A stretch of 64,000 nucleotides of DNA, taken from NCBI GenBank assembly GCA_021613335.1, contig JAJTWR010000095.1:62001-126000 (forward strand), read 5' to 3'. The notes under the pieces were generated by a model. It ran no database searches. It saw only the letters and a list, made by a program, of their open reading frames with translations, and was not told the origin of the DNA. Source of the DNA: Whitmania pigra. Lineage: Eukaryota > Annelida > Clitellata > Hirudinida > Haemopidae. Both the position numbers and the translations under genes were made by a program. This document shows positions 45,494 to 54,549 of this stretch, piece by piece; within the stretch, counting starts at the first letter, position 1; the number at the start of each line of letters is the position of its first letter.

Positions 45494-46803
45494 TATTGAA
45501 TTAATTTACGCCCAATACTGTTATAGTAATAACCTAAATCAATCATTTTCTCTAAATCGAAAAGGTTTCTGCCGTCAAAAATAACTTTGGCTTTAAGCAA
45601 TTTTCCTATTTTATCAAAATCAGGATTTCTAAAAACGGGCCACTCTGTGGCAATTAACAATGCGTCTGCATTTTCTAAAGCATGGTACTGATTTTGGGCA
45701 TACTTTACCTTATCGCCAATCAGTTTCTGTACGTTATTCATTGCCTCGGGATCAAAAACCCTAACCGTTGCGCCCGCTTTTACCAAACGATCGATAAGGT
45801 AAAGCGCAGGGGCTTCGCGGATATCATCCGTTTCAGGCTTAAAGGCCAACCCCCACAGGGCAAAATGTTTATTTTTTAAATGAGCGTTATAATATTTATT
45901 AATTTTATTGAAAAGAACCGCTTTTTGTTTTTCGTTCACCTCCATTACCGATTTTAATATGCTAAAATCGTATTGGTTTTCTTCGGCAGCCTTGGCCAGC
46001 GCCTTCACGTCTTTCGGGAAACAGGAACCGCCGTATCCGATGCCGGGAAACAAGAAACGTTTACCAATACGCTCGTCAGAACCTATTCCGCGACGCACCG
46101 CATCCACATCTGCTCCCACTAATTCGCAAAAGGAGGCAATTTCGTTCATAAAGCTAATTTTTGTGGCCAAAAATGAATTGGCCGCATATTTGCTAAGCTC
46201 AGCGGATTTTTCATCCATAAATAAAATCGGGTTTCCCTGCCGCACATAAGGTTTGTACAATTCTTCCAGCAATTTACGGGCTTTCTCGCTTCTGCTTCCA
46301 ATTATCACGCGATCAGGCTTCATAAAATCTTCAACGGCTACCCCTTCGCGTAAAAACTCAGGGTTAGAAACCACCGCTACCTCTGCATGGGTATTTTGTT
46401 TAAACACGGCCGCAACCTTACTTGCCGTACCCACCGGAACGGTTGATTTATTAACAATAATTTTATAACCTGTAATCAGTTTTGAAATATCCTTTGCAGC
46501 CTCCAAAATATAAGAAAGATCAGCCGCCCCATCTTCTCCGGGAGGGGTTGGCAAAGCCATAAATATAACCGAAGCATCTTTAACGGCCAGGGCCAAATCG
46601 GTTGTGAAAGATAAACGATTTTGTTCAATATTCCGATGAAAAAGTATGTCTAAACCTGTTTCGTATATTGGGAGCATCCCATTTTGCATCATTTTTACTT
46701 TTTCCTCAACAATATCTACGCAAGTTACATCGTTACCTGTTTCTGCCAAACAGACCCCTGTTACTAACCCCACGTATCCTGTGCCAATTATGGCTATTTT
46801 CAT
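45493..46803 (-). CDS. ugd: UDP-glucose 6-dehydrogenase
   Basis: 436 residues. The Rossmann start [20 protein letters not shown], the catalytic Cys in [16 protein letters not shown] near 252-267, and the C-terminal domain with [18 protein letters not shown] identify it. It oxidises UDP-Glc to UDP-GlcA with 2 NAD+. It is the first gene of the UDP-sugar run. Its promoter TAACTTTG overlaps the mirror-image waaA promoter in a palindrome. Confidence 0.95.
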   Translation of the reverse strand: MKIAIIGTGYVGLVTGVCLAETGNDVTCVDIVEEKVKMMQNGMLPIYETGLDILFHRNIEQNRLSFTTDLALAVKDASVIFMALPTPPGEDGAADLSYILEAAKDISKLITGYKIIVNKSTVPVGTASKVAAVFKQNTHAEVAVVSNPEFLREGVAVEDFMKPDRVIIGSRSEKARKLLEELYKPYVRQGNPILFMDEKSAELSKYAANSFLATKISFMNEIASFCELVGADVDAVRRGIGSDERIGKRFLFPGIGYGGSCFPKDVKALAKAAEENQYDFSILKSVMEVNEKQKAVLFNKINKYYNAHLKNKHFALWGLAFKPETDDIREAPALYLIDRLVKAGATVRVFDPEAMNNVQKLIGDKVKYAQNQYHALENADALLIATEWPVFRNPDFDKIGKLLKAKVIFDGRNLFDLEKMIDLGYYYNSIGRKLIQ

Positions 46804-46825
46804 ATCATGAAAGCGATTTAATTCA

Positions 46826-46843
46826 TTAACTTCGCAAAGTTAA
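46826..46843. promoter_or_regulatory. Palindromic shared promoter between ugd and waaA
   Basis: TTAACTTCGCAAAGTTAA is an inverted repeat (TTAACTT and AAGTTAA around CGCA). On the minus strand it contains TAACTTTG (46835-46842), an exact -7 match 31 nt before ugd. On the plus strand it has TAACTTCG (46827-46834), one base off, 25 nt before waaA. The two promoters should compete or be co-regulated. Confidence 0.45.
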
Positions 46844-46859
46844 GAAAAATGAACGCAAA

Positions 46860-48092
46860 ATGCAGACGTTTTATAACCTCGGTATATTTTTTTTGGGTTT
46901 TCTTATACGACTCATTGCTCCGTTTAAAGGTAAAGCAAAAACATTTTTGGATGGACGGAAACATTTTTTTAAAAACATGGCGCAAACGATTGCCGGCATT
47001 GAACACCCAATATGGTTTCATTTTGCATCATTAGGAGAATTTGAACAAGGCCGCCCGGTTTTAGAAGCCATTAAAGCGCAACGCCCCGGTGAAAAAATCA
47101 TTATTACTTTTTTTTCTCCTTCGGGATTTGAAATCAGAAAAAATTACGCCCTGGCCGATGGCGTATTTTATTTACCTTTAGATACCCCCGGTAATGCAAA
47201 AAAATTTATTGATTTGCTTAAACCTAAAATGGCCATTTTTACCAAATACGAATTTTGGCCAAATTATTTCAAACAACTTTACCGGCATCAAATTCCAATT
47301 TATCTTATTTCGGCAATTTTTAGGCCTCATCAAATTTTTTTTAAATGGTACGGCAAATTTTATCGAAAAGTCCTTTTTCGCGTTTCCCATTTTTTTGTAC
47401 AGAATGAGCAAAGCAGGCTTCTTCTTGGTTCTATTGGCATTGATGCGGTGAGTTTAAGCGGCGATACCCGATTTGACCGCGTTTTTGAAAATGCAAATCA
47501 TCCCAAAACTTTACCGCAGGCAGAAAACTTTACCAAAAACCATCAAGTGGTAGTGGCAGGCAGTACTTGGCCTGAGGATGAGCAAATTTTAGCCAAACTT
47601 GCAGCGCAAAACCCCGCATGGAAATTTATTATTGCCCCGCACGAAATTGGCGAAAGCCGTTTCGGGCTGATTGAACAAAAATTTAAAAACAGCATTCGGT
47701 TTTCATCATATCAAGTTTTCGACAAAAAACCCCATATCAAACATAATTTGACATACCAAACGCTTATTATTGATAACATTGGCATGCTTTCTTCGCTTTA
47801 TCAATATGGAACGACCGCTTATATTGGCGGAGGTTTTGGCAAAGGAATTCATAATATTTTAGAGGCCGCAGCTTTTGGTTTGCCGATTATATTCGGCCCT
47901 AATTATCAGAAATTTCAGGAAGCAAAAGATTTAATAACCAAAGGGGCTGCCATAGCCGTATCGGGATTTACTGAATTAGAAACTGCCTTTAAACGCTTTG
48001 AAAATAACAAGACTGCCGCGCAAGCCTCCAAAAACTATGTGCAGCTTATGAAAGGAGCTACCCAAACAATCGTTACGCAAATTTTTGCTTAA
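46860..48092 (+). CDS. waaA: 3-deoxy-D-manno-octulosonic acid (Kdo) transferase
   Basis: 410 residues. An N-terminal hydrophobic helix anchors it. The GT-B fold has IWFHFASLGEFEQGRPVLEA (about 56-75), ITFFSPSGFEIRK, and the C-terminal FGKGIHNILEAAAFGLPIIF. It adds Kdo to lipid A precursor at the inner membrane. It is divergent from ugd. Its last 4 bases overlap the end of hemH on the other strand. Confidence 0.93.
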   Translation: MQTFYNLGIFFLGFLIRLIAPFKGKAKTFLDGRKHFFKNMAQTIAGIEHPIWFHFASLGEFEQGRPVLEAIKAQRPGEKIIITFFSPSGFEIRKNYALADGVFYLPLDTPGNAKKFIDLLKPKMAIFTKYEFWPNYFKQLYRHQIPIYLISAIFRPHQIFFKWYGKFYRKVLFRVSHFFVQNEQSRLLLGSIGIDAVSLSGDTRFDRVFENANHPKTLPQAENFTKNHQVVVAGSTWPEDEQILAKLAAQNPAWKFIIAPHEIGESRFGLIEQKFKNSIRFSSYQVFDKKPHIKHNLTYQTLIIDNIGMLSSLYQYGTTAYIGGGFGKGIHNILEAAAFGLPIIFGPNYQKFQEAKDLITKGAAIAVSGFTELETAFKRFENNKTAAQASKNYVQLMKGATQTIVTQIFA

Positions 48093-49105
48093 ACAGCCAT
48101 TTTTGCCAGCATATCAATAAATCGCGGGTCATCGTTTAAACTTTCAACCAGTTGCACCCTTTGGCCCCCAAGTTTACGAAATTCTTGCTGGTATTCCACG
48201 GTAATCTCGTAAAGGGTTTCCAAACAATCGGCTACAAAAGCGGGGCTGAACACCAACAAGTTTTTTTTGCCTTGTTGAGCCAGTTGTTTAAGCACGTCTG
48301 AAGTATAGGGCTGCACCCATAAATCTTTTCCTAATCTGGATTGAAAACAAACCGTATAATTTTCCTTATCCACATTTATTGCTTTTGCAATCAACTGCGC
48401 GGTATGGTAGGACTGCGCCACATAACAAAACTGGTTTCCATCGTTTAATTGTTCTCTTTGCTCAATATCTTTAAAATCATAACTGCCGCTTATATAATTG
48501 CTTTTGGTAATTTGGCGCTCGGGCAGGCTATGAAAGCTAAACAACACATGATCAAAAGAAGAAACATCGTATTTACGGGCATTGTCTGCAAAAATATCTA
48601 TAATGGTTTGGTTGTCATGAAAAGAATTGACAAAACTAAAATTAGGTATGGTATGCCATTTACTCATTATTTCCATAACCAGCTGGATAATTGAACCGGT
48701 ACTTGCAGACGCATATTGCGGAAATAACGGAATAACCTTAATACTTTCTACCAAACTTTTCCTCAGTTTTTCTAAAGCCTGTTCAACAGACGGGTTTTGA
48801 TAGCGCATGGCTAATTCTACCTGATACCGGCCGCCCAGTTTTTCCTGAAGCATTTTAGCCTGCAACTTACTGTAATGCAACAGCGGCGAGCCTGTTTCGG
48901 CATTCCAAATTTTGCGATATAAAACTGCTGTTTTGGGGCAACGAAAAGGCACAATAATTCCTTTAACCAATAAAGCGCGTTTGAGGTATGAAATATCAAT
49001 CACCCTTTCGTCCATTAAAAACTGATCAAGATATTTTTTTACATCAGCAATCGATGCGCTATCAGGAGTGCCAAGGTTTACGAGTAAAATGCCCTTTTTA
49101 GTCAT
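48089..49105 (-). CDS. hemH: Ferrochelatase
   Basis: 338 residues from the ATG at 49105. The first residues KKGILLVNLGTPDSASIADV are the family start. The catalytic His is in FSFHSLPERQI near 182-192 and the metal-site Glu region in AFVADCLETLYEI near 298-310. It inserts Fe2+ into protoporphyrin. A frame 55 codons longer exists upstream (49270), but a TATATTTG promoter lies between (49124-49131), so the shorter start is chosen. Confidence 0.94.
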   Translation of the reverse strand: MTKKGILLVNLGTPDSASIADVKKYLDQFLMDERVIDISYLKRALLVKGIIVPFRCPKTAVLYRKIWNAETGSPLLHYSKLQAKMLQEKLGGRYQVELAMRYQNPSVEQALEKLRKSLVESIKVIPLFPQYASASTGSIIQLVMEIMSKWHTIPNFSFVNSFHDNQTIIDIFADNARKYDVSSFDHVLFSFHSLPERQITKSNYISGSYDFKDIEQREQLNDGNQFCYVAQSYHTAQLIAKAINVDKENYTVCFQSRLGKDLWVQPYTSDVLKQLAQQGKKNLLVFSPAFVADCLETLYEITVEYQQEFRKLGGQRVQLVESLNDDPRFIDMLAKMAV

Positions 49106-49123
49106 TGATTTTATTTTGGAACG

Positions 49124-49131
49124 CAAATATA
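49124..49131 (-). promoter_or_regulatory. -7 promoter element of hemH
   Basis: TATATTTG on the minus strand, an exact TAnnTTTG match, 18 nt before the ATG at 49105. It decides against the longer start. Confidence 0.5.
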
Positions 49132-49203
49132 AAAGGTGTAAGCCAATAATCAGGCTACAATCGTTGGTCTGACCTGCATGGGTTCGCCAAAAAATGATGA
49201 CGC

Positions 49204-50052
49204 TTAATAAGTTTCTAATTTGGCTTTTATCTGCTCCATTAACCACATAGGAGTAGATGTTGCCCCGCAAATGCCTACTTTATCGTTTTTATTAAACCAT
49301 ACCGGCTGTAAATCTTCAAGATTTGATATGAAATAAGAACAATGATTATATGCCTTGCAAACATCGTACAACACTTTTCCGTTAGATGATTTGGTATCAG
49401 ACACAAAAACAATTTTATCAAAATTTCCTACAAAGCCCCGTAGTTCTTCATATCGGTTAGAAACCTGACGACAGATGGTGTCATTGGCTTTTACATCGTA
49501 TCCACGGGCCAGGAGTTCTTCTTTAATCCGGTAAAATTTATCAACACTTTTAGTGGTTTGGCTGTATAAAGTAAACGAATTTGGCAATTCCATTCCCTCA
49601 AGCTCGGCCAAATCCTGAAAAACAATAGCTTTACCGCCTGTTTGTCCTTGCAAACCAATCACCTCTGCGTGACCATGTTTACCAAAAATCAAAACCGGTT
49701 CATCATTGTCGAACGAGTTTTTAATGCGATTTTGCAATTTTAACACCACCGGACAGCTTGCATCAATTAAAGTAAGGTTGTTTTTCAAAGCTAACCGGTA
49801 GGTAGAAGGAGCTTCGCCATGCGCTCTGATCAACACCTTTTCATTGGACAGGCTTTTTAGCTTATCATGGTTAATAATGCAAAGACCTTTTGCTTTTAAA
49901 CGCTCTACCTCTTCGTCGTTATGCACAATATCGCCTAAACAATACAAATGATTTTCGGTATCAAGAATATTTTCTGCCATATCAATGGCGTAAACCACTC
50001 CAAAACAAAAGCCGGAAGATTTGTCGATTGTTACCTTTAAGCCAAGGGTCAT
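49204..50052 (-). CDS. ispH: 4-hydroxy-3-methylbut-2-enyl diphosphate reductase
   Basis: 282 residues. It is the last enzyme of the MEP isoprenoid pathway, a [4Fe-4S] protein. The three conserved cysteines appear in SSGFCFGVVYAID, DASCPVVLKL and DTICRQVSNRYEELR, and the C-terminal GATSTPMWLMEQI is typical. It is the gene just upstream of hemH on the same strand. A perfect -7 element sits 7 nt before its ATG. Confidence 0.95.
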   Translation of the reverse strand: MTLGLKVTIDKSSGFCFGVVYAIDMAENILDTENHLYCLGDIVHNDEEVERLKAKGLCIINHDKLKSLSNEKVLIRAHGEAPSTYRLALKNNLTLIDASCPVVLKLQNRIKNSFDNDEPVLIFGKHGHAEVIGLQGQTGGKAIVFQDLAELEGMELPNSFTLYSQTTKSVDKFYRIKEELLARGYDVKANDTICRQVSNRYEELRGFVGNFDKIVFVSDTKSSNGKVLYDVCKAYNHCSYFISNLEDLQPVWFNKNDKVGICGATSTPMWLMEQIKAKLETY

Positions 50053-50059
50053 GCTGTCA

Positions 50060-50067
50060 CAAAATTA
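50060..50067 (-). promoter_or_regulatory. -7 element 7 nt before the ispH start
   Basis: TAATTTTG on the minus strand, an exact TAnnTTTG match. Only TGACAGC lies between it and the ATG. Confidence 0.5.
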
Positions 50068-50105
50068 AGCAAAAAGATTGATTTCCATTAAATTTAGCCG
50101 TTAAG

Positions 50106-50615
50106 TCAGCTTAGATATACCCTGTCTTGTTCGCCTTCTACATCCATTATTACGTCTACATGTTCTTTTAGAACCGTGGCTAGCTTTAAGCCTACAAAAT
50201 CGGTTGCAATTGGAAAAGTTTTATGGCTGCGATCTACCAATACCGCCACCCTTATTTTTTTGTGCGGCGTATTTAAAAACAAACCCAATCCGTATAACAA
50301 AGTTTTGCCGCTGTTTAATACGTCGTCTACTAAAATAATCACCTTGTTTTTCCATTCATTTTCGGGCTTAGCGGTTGTTGCAATCAGTTTGCTGTCTTGT
50401 TTTTCAATATCAATTCTCAGAAGCTGAACTTTAAAAGGCGCTATTTCGTTTAGTTTTTGCTGTAAACGCAGGGCTACTTTATATCCTCTATCCCAAATTC
50501 CGGCCAGCACAATTTCTTTCTCCCCTAAATTATCTTCATATATTTGATAAGCAATACGATTTATTTTTTGCCTGATTTGATTTTTATCAAGAACAAGTAC
50601 TTGTGTTTGTCGCAT
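50106..50615 (-). CDS. Phosphoribosyltransferase (PyrR-like)
   Basis: 169 residues. The PRPP motif VIILVDDVLNSGKTL lies near 91-105, in a type I phosphoribosyltransferase fold. Length and the AGIWDRGYKVALRLQQKL stretch are like PyrR or a bifunctional pyr-regulator, but no pyr gene is nearby and the RNA-binding surface cannot be judged. It could also salvage uracil or a purine base. Confidence 0.75.
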   Translation of the reverse strand: MRQTQVLVLDKNQIRQKINRIAYQIYEDNLGEKEIVLAGIWDRGYKVALRLQQKLNEIAPFKVQLLRIDIEKQDSKLIATTAKPENEWKNKVIILVDDVLNSGKTLLYGLGLFLNTPHKKIRVAVLVDRSHKTFPIATDFVGLKLATVLKEHVDVIMDVEGEQDRVYLS

Positions 50616-50740
50616 GTTTTTAAACTATATGCTGCAAAAAAAACGATTTTAGGAGTAAAATGAAAAAATAATTTCGGCCCTGTAACATTTATATTAAATA
50701 AATTTCCGCCTTATAGCAAATAAAACTAAAAAACAAACTT

Positions 50741-51000
50741 ATGAAGTTATTCTCATTCTCTAAAATTACGTTAATTGTTTTTTTATTGGCAGTAACAAGG
50801 TTTTTTTGCGCAAAGCGGCGATATTAATGCTTATGATTTTGTAGCCGAAAATATCGAAATAATTACCTATAACGGTTCAAACGCTAATTAATGTAAACAA
50901 AAATCTTAACGCTCAAACATCAATCAACGGCGGAACCGGTTACAAAGGCCCTGCCTCCCTTAAAACCTCAACTGCTCATAACAACAATAAAACATGTAAA
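50741..51000 (+). pseudogene. Decayed gene for a small secreted protein
   Basis: An ATG at 50741 begins a signal-peptide-like stretch (LFSFSKITLIVFLLAVT), but the frame shifts at a T-run near 50803-50809. It continues in another frame as GDINAYDFVAENIEIITY and ends with a TAA. A further stretch (LNAQTSINGGTGYKGPASLK) follows in yet another frame. At least two frame changes within 260 bp make a functional protein unlikely. Confidence 0.5.
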
Positions 51001-51014
51001 AAGCAACGCATCGG

Positions 51015-51419
51015 TTATTTTTCTTTCGGATAAGGATAGTAAACAAAATTGGCGCCTTGAGGTACAATTACAAAAACACACATATGCGTTTGAGGCTTTT
51101 TATAATTACTTAAAAAGTATTCTTTCTTTTGAGGGTTGATAATTCCCTTTTCAACAAATTCTTCTAAAGTAGAGGCTTGTATGGTCCATTGGGTATTTAA
51201 TTCTTCCTTGTTCAGAATAATTTCTCCAATATTTACCTTGTGTTGATGCGCAATAAAAATTGGATGATTAGAAATACCTTCAACCATAATATCTTTAGCA
51301 ACTTCTTTTATCGATTCGGCATAAAAAACCAAATCTTTTTCTAAACTTACCAACGGACTTTGCTTGGAGTTTTGGGCATGAGGATTGCCGTTTCTTCCTA
51401 ATAAATCTTCCTGTTCCAT
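51015..51419 (-). CDS. Hypothetical protein
   Basis: 134 residues from the ATG at 51419; a TTG five codons upstream (51434) is less likely. No signal peptide or transmembrane helix. Segments such as SLEKDLVFYAESIKEVAKDI and ASTLEEFVEKGIINPQKKEY suggest a mixed alpha/beta cytoplasmic fold. I do not recognise the family. It stands alone. Confidence 0.55.
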   Translation of the reverse strand: MEQEDLLGRNGNPHAQNSKQSPLVSLEKDLVFYAESIKEVAKDIMVEGISNHPIFIAHQHKVNIGEIILNKEELNTQWTIQASTLEEFVEKGIINPQKKEYFLSNYKKPQTHMCVFVIVPQGANFVYYPYPKEK

Positions 51420-51497
51420 TTGATATGCGGGCAAATTTTAATTTCAAAAACCGGTAAATGTTTAAACAACGATGAAACCAAGTAACCTCGTGTAAAG

Positions 51498-52928
51498 CTA
51501 ACGCAATTTTAACAAAGCTACATTTTCTACATGCTGCGTATGAGGAAACATATCAACCGGTTTAATGCGCAACGTCTGATATTTAGCGTTCAACAAGGCT
51601 AAATCTCTGGCTTGTGTGGCGGCATTACAGCTTACATAAACTATTTTTTCGGTTTCCATTTCTAACAAACGTTTTACCACATCAGGGTGCATGCCTGCTC
51701 TTGGCGGATCGGTAATAACCACATTGGGCTTACCATGCTTGGCAATAAAGGCCGGAATTAAAATATCTTTTATATCCCCGGCATAAAAAGCGGTATTGCT
51801 GATACCGTTTAGGGTTGCGTTAAATTTAGCGTCTTCAATAGCGGCCGACACATATTCTATACCCACCACTTGTTTTACCCCTTTTGCCACAAAGTTGGCA
51901 ATGGTTCCGGCTCCGGTATACAAATCGTAAACCAAATCATCGCTTTGCAAACCGGCAAATTCTTTGGCAATGGCGTATAATTGATAAGCCTGCGCGCTAT
52001 TGGTTTGATAAAAAGATTTTGCGCTAATTTTAAACTTCAGTTGCAGACCGTTGCCTAAGGGCATTTCTTCAAAAATATGATCCCGCCCTTGATAGGTTAT
52101 AATTTCCTGATCAGAAACAGCGTCGTTTTTCTTTTGGTTAACGATATATTGCAGCGAAGTGATTTGGGGAAAGGAAATCTTTAAAAATTCCATCAAGCCT
52201 TCTATTTGTGCCGGTTTTGCGTAGGCAAAAACCACCACCACCATCAGTTCTTTATTAGAAGAGGTTCTGATAATCAGATTGCGTAAATCGCCGGTATGTT
52301 TGCGTAAATCGTAAAACGACAAACCATTTTCCAAAGCATAGGCTTTAATACGCAGACGCAATTGGTTGCTTGGCTCGGCTTGTAAAAAACAGCGTTCGAT
52401 ATCCAGTATTTTATCGAACCTCCCCGGCAAATGAAAACCCAGCGCATTCATTTGCCGGGTATCGGCATTTAAAGCCATATCTGCCTCGTTAAGCCAACGC
52501 TTATTAGAAAAAGTAAATTCCAGTTTGTTTCTATAGCAGCGATTTTCGGCCGACCCCAAAATAGGCTCCATGCTTTGGGTATCTACTTTGCCCACTCGTT
52601 CTAAAACAGACCGTACGCTTTTTTCTTTAAAAGTTAATTGCGCAGGGTAGCTCATGTGCTGCCATTTACAACCGCCGCAAGCCCCAAAATGCGAACAAAA
52701 AGGTTCTGTACGATACGGAGATTGCTTTTTAAGTTTTACAATAACGGCCTCTGCAAAATTTTTCTTCTTTTTAGTCAGTTTTAAATCCGCCACATCGCCC
52801 GGAACGGCCTTATCTACAAAAAACACCAGGTCATCGGCTTTGCCAACCCCCCGGCCTTCTTCGGCAATGTCAAAAATAGCCACCTCGTTTACAAAAACAG
52901 GCTCGCTATATTTTTTCTTTCTACTCAT
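51498..52928 (-). CDS. rlmD: 23S rRNA (uracil-C5)-methyltransferase RlmD/RumA-like
   Basis: 476 residues from the ATG at 52928. A TRAM domain (about 6-65) precedes the [4Fe-4S] cysteines in CSHFGACGGCKWQHM (near 81-95). The SAM domain has DLYTGAGTIANFVAKG, and the catalytic region TDPPRAGMHPDVV and YVSCNAATQARDL. It methylates C5 of U1939 or a neighbouring uridine. A TTG three codons upstream (52937) overlaps the promoter and is rejected. Confidence 0.92.
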   Translation of the reverse strand: MSRKKKYSEPVFVNEVAIFDIAEEGRGVGKADDLVFFVDKAVPGDVADLKLTKKKKNFAEAVIVKLKKQSPYRTEPFCSHFGACGGCKWQHMSYPAQLTFKEKSVRSVLERVGKVDTQSMEPILGSAENRCYRNKLEFTFSNKRWLNEADMALNADTRQMNALGFHLPGRFDKILDIERCFLQAEPSNQLRLRIKAYALENGLSFYDLRKHTGDLRNLIIRTSSNKELMVVVVFAYAKPAQIEGLMEFLKISFPQITSLQYIVNQKKNDAVSDQEIITYQGRDHIFEEMPLGNGLQLKFKISAKSFYQTNSAQAYQLYAIAKEFAGLQSDDLVYDLYTGAGTIANFVAKGVKQVVGIEYVSAAIEDAKFNATLNGISNTAFYAGDIKDILIPAFIAKHGKPNVVITDPPRAGMHPDVVKRLLEMETEKIVYVSCNAATQARDLALLNAKYQTLRIKPVDMFPHTQHVENVALLKLR

Positions 52929-52934
52929 GAACTG

Positions 52935-52942
52935 CAAAGATA
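52935..52942 (-). promoter_or_regulatory. -7 element 6 nt before the rlmD start
   Basis: TATCTTTG on the minus strand, an exact match, with CAGTTC before the ATG at 52928. It decides the start. Confidence 0.5.
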
Positions 52943-53083
52943 AAAAATCATTAAGGAAACCGGCCTGTATAACAGGCTCTTGTTTGCCCGTCTTGCTTTG
53001 TCAGCAATTTTGTTAACCTGCTTTTTAAAAATTTCTTCTGATGCTCTGAAGATAGATTCTTTTAGTTTTTCAGAACCGCTCGG

Positions 53084-53497
53084 TTAATTAACAACCTGCA
53101 GGTTATTACCGGCAATAAATACCTTATATTTTTTTAAAGAAACGGTAGCCGGCGCTTTTACCGGGCTTCCGTCGTACAAAGAAAACATAGCTCCGGAAAC
53201 AGGGTCGGTGGCTGTTATAGCCGGGTCGTCTATTTGTACGGCATTCTTTTTTTCCGGATTAACGGTGCTGCATCTGTCATAAGCGACGTAAGCATTATCG
53301 GTTCTTCGGTAAATAATTAAACCCGCAATGCCGTAGCCCGAAATAGTTACCGCTCCTCCGGCCGAACTTAACCTGCTTAAACGCGGATCTGTTAAAGGGG
53401 CGCTAAAACTTACCGGAACATCTTGCACCTGACTTTTCTCTTTGGCGCAAGAAACCAAGCCAATAATTAAACAAAAAATACCCGCAAACTTTTTCAT
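53084..53497 (-). CDS. Lipoprotein with Rieske-like fold lacking the iron-sulfur ligands
   Basis: 137 residues. The lipobox is in LIIGLVSCAKEK. The mature part (GIAGLIIYRRTDNAYVAYDR, then AMFSLYDGSPVKAPATVSLK) aligns by eye with small Rieske-domain lipoproteins of Bacteroidota, but the CxH and CxxH pairs are missing; only one Cys remains, near DRCSTVN. It therefore probably cannot hold a 2Fe-2S cluster. The ATG overlaps the pheS stop (ATGA), so the two are translationally coupled. Confidence 0.65.
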   Translation of the reverse strand: MKKFAGIFCLIIGLVSCAKEKSQVQDVPVSFSAPLTDPRLSRLSSAGGAVTISGYGIAGLIIYRRTDNAYVAYDRCSTVNPEKKNAVQIDDPAITATDPVSGAMFSLYDGSPVKAPATVSLKKYKVFIAGNNLQVVN

Positions 53498-54537
53498 CAG
53501 ATTATCGCCGATTTATATTGTTTTAAAAAACGAACATCATTCTCCGAAAACAACCTTAAATCCTTGATCTCAAATTTAAGATTGGCAATACGTTCTATAC
53601 CCATTCCAAAAGCAAAACCGCTATGTTTTTTACTATCGATACCACAATTTTCCAATACATTGGGGTCTATCATGCCGCAGCCCAAAATTTCTAACCAACC
53701 GCTTTCTTTACACATTTGACAGCCCTTGCCTTTACAAATGGTACAAGAAATATCCATTTCGGCGCTGGGCTCTGTAAAAGGAAAATAAGACGGACGGAAA
53801 CGCGTTTGGGTTCCTTCGTCAAAAAACTCCTTTACAAAATAAAACAAGGTTTGTTTTAAATCTGCAAAAGATACTTTTTCATCAACATACAAACCCTCTA
53901 CCTGATGAAAAAAACAATGCGCCCGAGCAGAAACAGCTTCGTTGCGATATACGCGACCCGGCATTAAGCTTCTAAGGGGCGGTTTTCCGGCTTCCATCAT
54001 TCGTATTTGTACCGACGAGGTATGAGTACGCAAAGCGATATCGCCTCCGTTTTCTCCTTTTTTGATAAAGAAAGTATCCTGCATATCTCTTGCCGGATGC
54101 TCTTGAGGAAAATTTAAAGCGGAAAAATTGTGCCAATCGTCTTCAATTTCAGGCCCCTCAACCACGCTAAAGCCAATCTTGCTAAAAATCTCGATAATTT
54201 CTCGCCGCACAATGGCTAATGGATGGCGAGCGCCTATTTCAAAGCCTTCGCCAGGCAGGGTTAAATCTAATTTCTGCGGTTTAACCGTTTGACCTAAAGG
54301 CCCGATACGCTCTCGTAAGTTTTTATATTTTTGTTCGGCAAGTTGCTTAAACTCATTTAAAACCTTCCCTAACAACTTTTTATCTTCAGCAGAAAGACTT
54401 TTAAATTGCTCAAAAATATCTCTGATAATACCTTTTGTACCCAAAAACCTAATTCTGAACTGCTCCAGTTCTTTTGCATCGCGCGTTTGAAATGCATTAA
54501 TTTCTTGGGTGTACTGCGTTAGCCGGTTTTGCAACAT
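53497..54537 (-). CDS. pheS: Phenylalanyl-tRNA synthetase alpha subunit
   Basis: 346 residues from the ATG at 54537. An N-terminal coiled coil (about 1-95) binds tRNA. The class II core has THTSSVQIRMME, VYRNEAVSARAHCFFHQVEG and GFAFGMGIERIANLKF. A CxxC-rich insert (CTICKGKGCQMCKESGW) lies near 264-280, as in several Bacteroidota PheS. A perfect -7 element 4 nt upstream decides the start over the longer frame at 54591. The beta subunit is not in this window. Confidence 0.94.
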   Translation of the reverse strand: MLQNRLTQYTQEINAFQTRDAKELEQFRIRFLGTKGIIRDIFEQFKSLSAEDKKLLGKVLNEFKQLAEQKYKNLRERIGPLGQTVKPQKLDLTLPGEGFEIGARHPLAIVRREIIEIFSKIGFSVVEGPEIEDDWHNFSALNFPQEHPARDMQDTFFIKKGENGGDIALRTHTSSVQIRMMEAGKPPLRSLMPGRVYRNEAVSARAHCFFHQVEGLYVDEKVSFADLKQTLFYFVKEFFDEGTQTRFRPSYFPFTEPSAEMDISCTICKGKGCQMCKESGWLEILGCGMIDPNVLENCGIDSKKHSGFAFGMGIERIANLKFEIKDLRLFSENDVRFLKQYKSAII

Positions 54538-54541
54538 ATCC

Positions 54542-54549
54542 CAAAGATA
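54542..54549 (-). promoter_or_regulatory. -7 element 4 nt before the pheS start
   Basis: TATCTTTG on the minus strand, an exact match, with GGAT before the ATG. Confidence 0.5.

Noticed and set aside
49106..49270. Longer hemH start
   Set aside because: A perfect promoter element lies between it and the preferred ATG.
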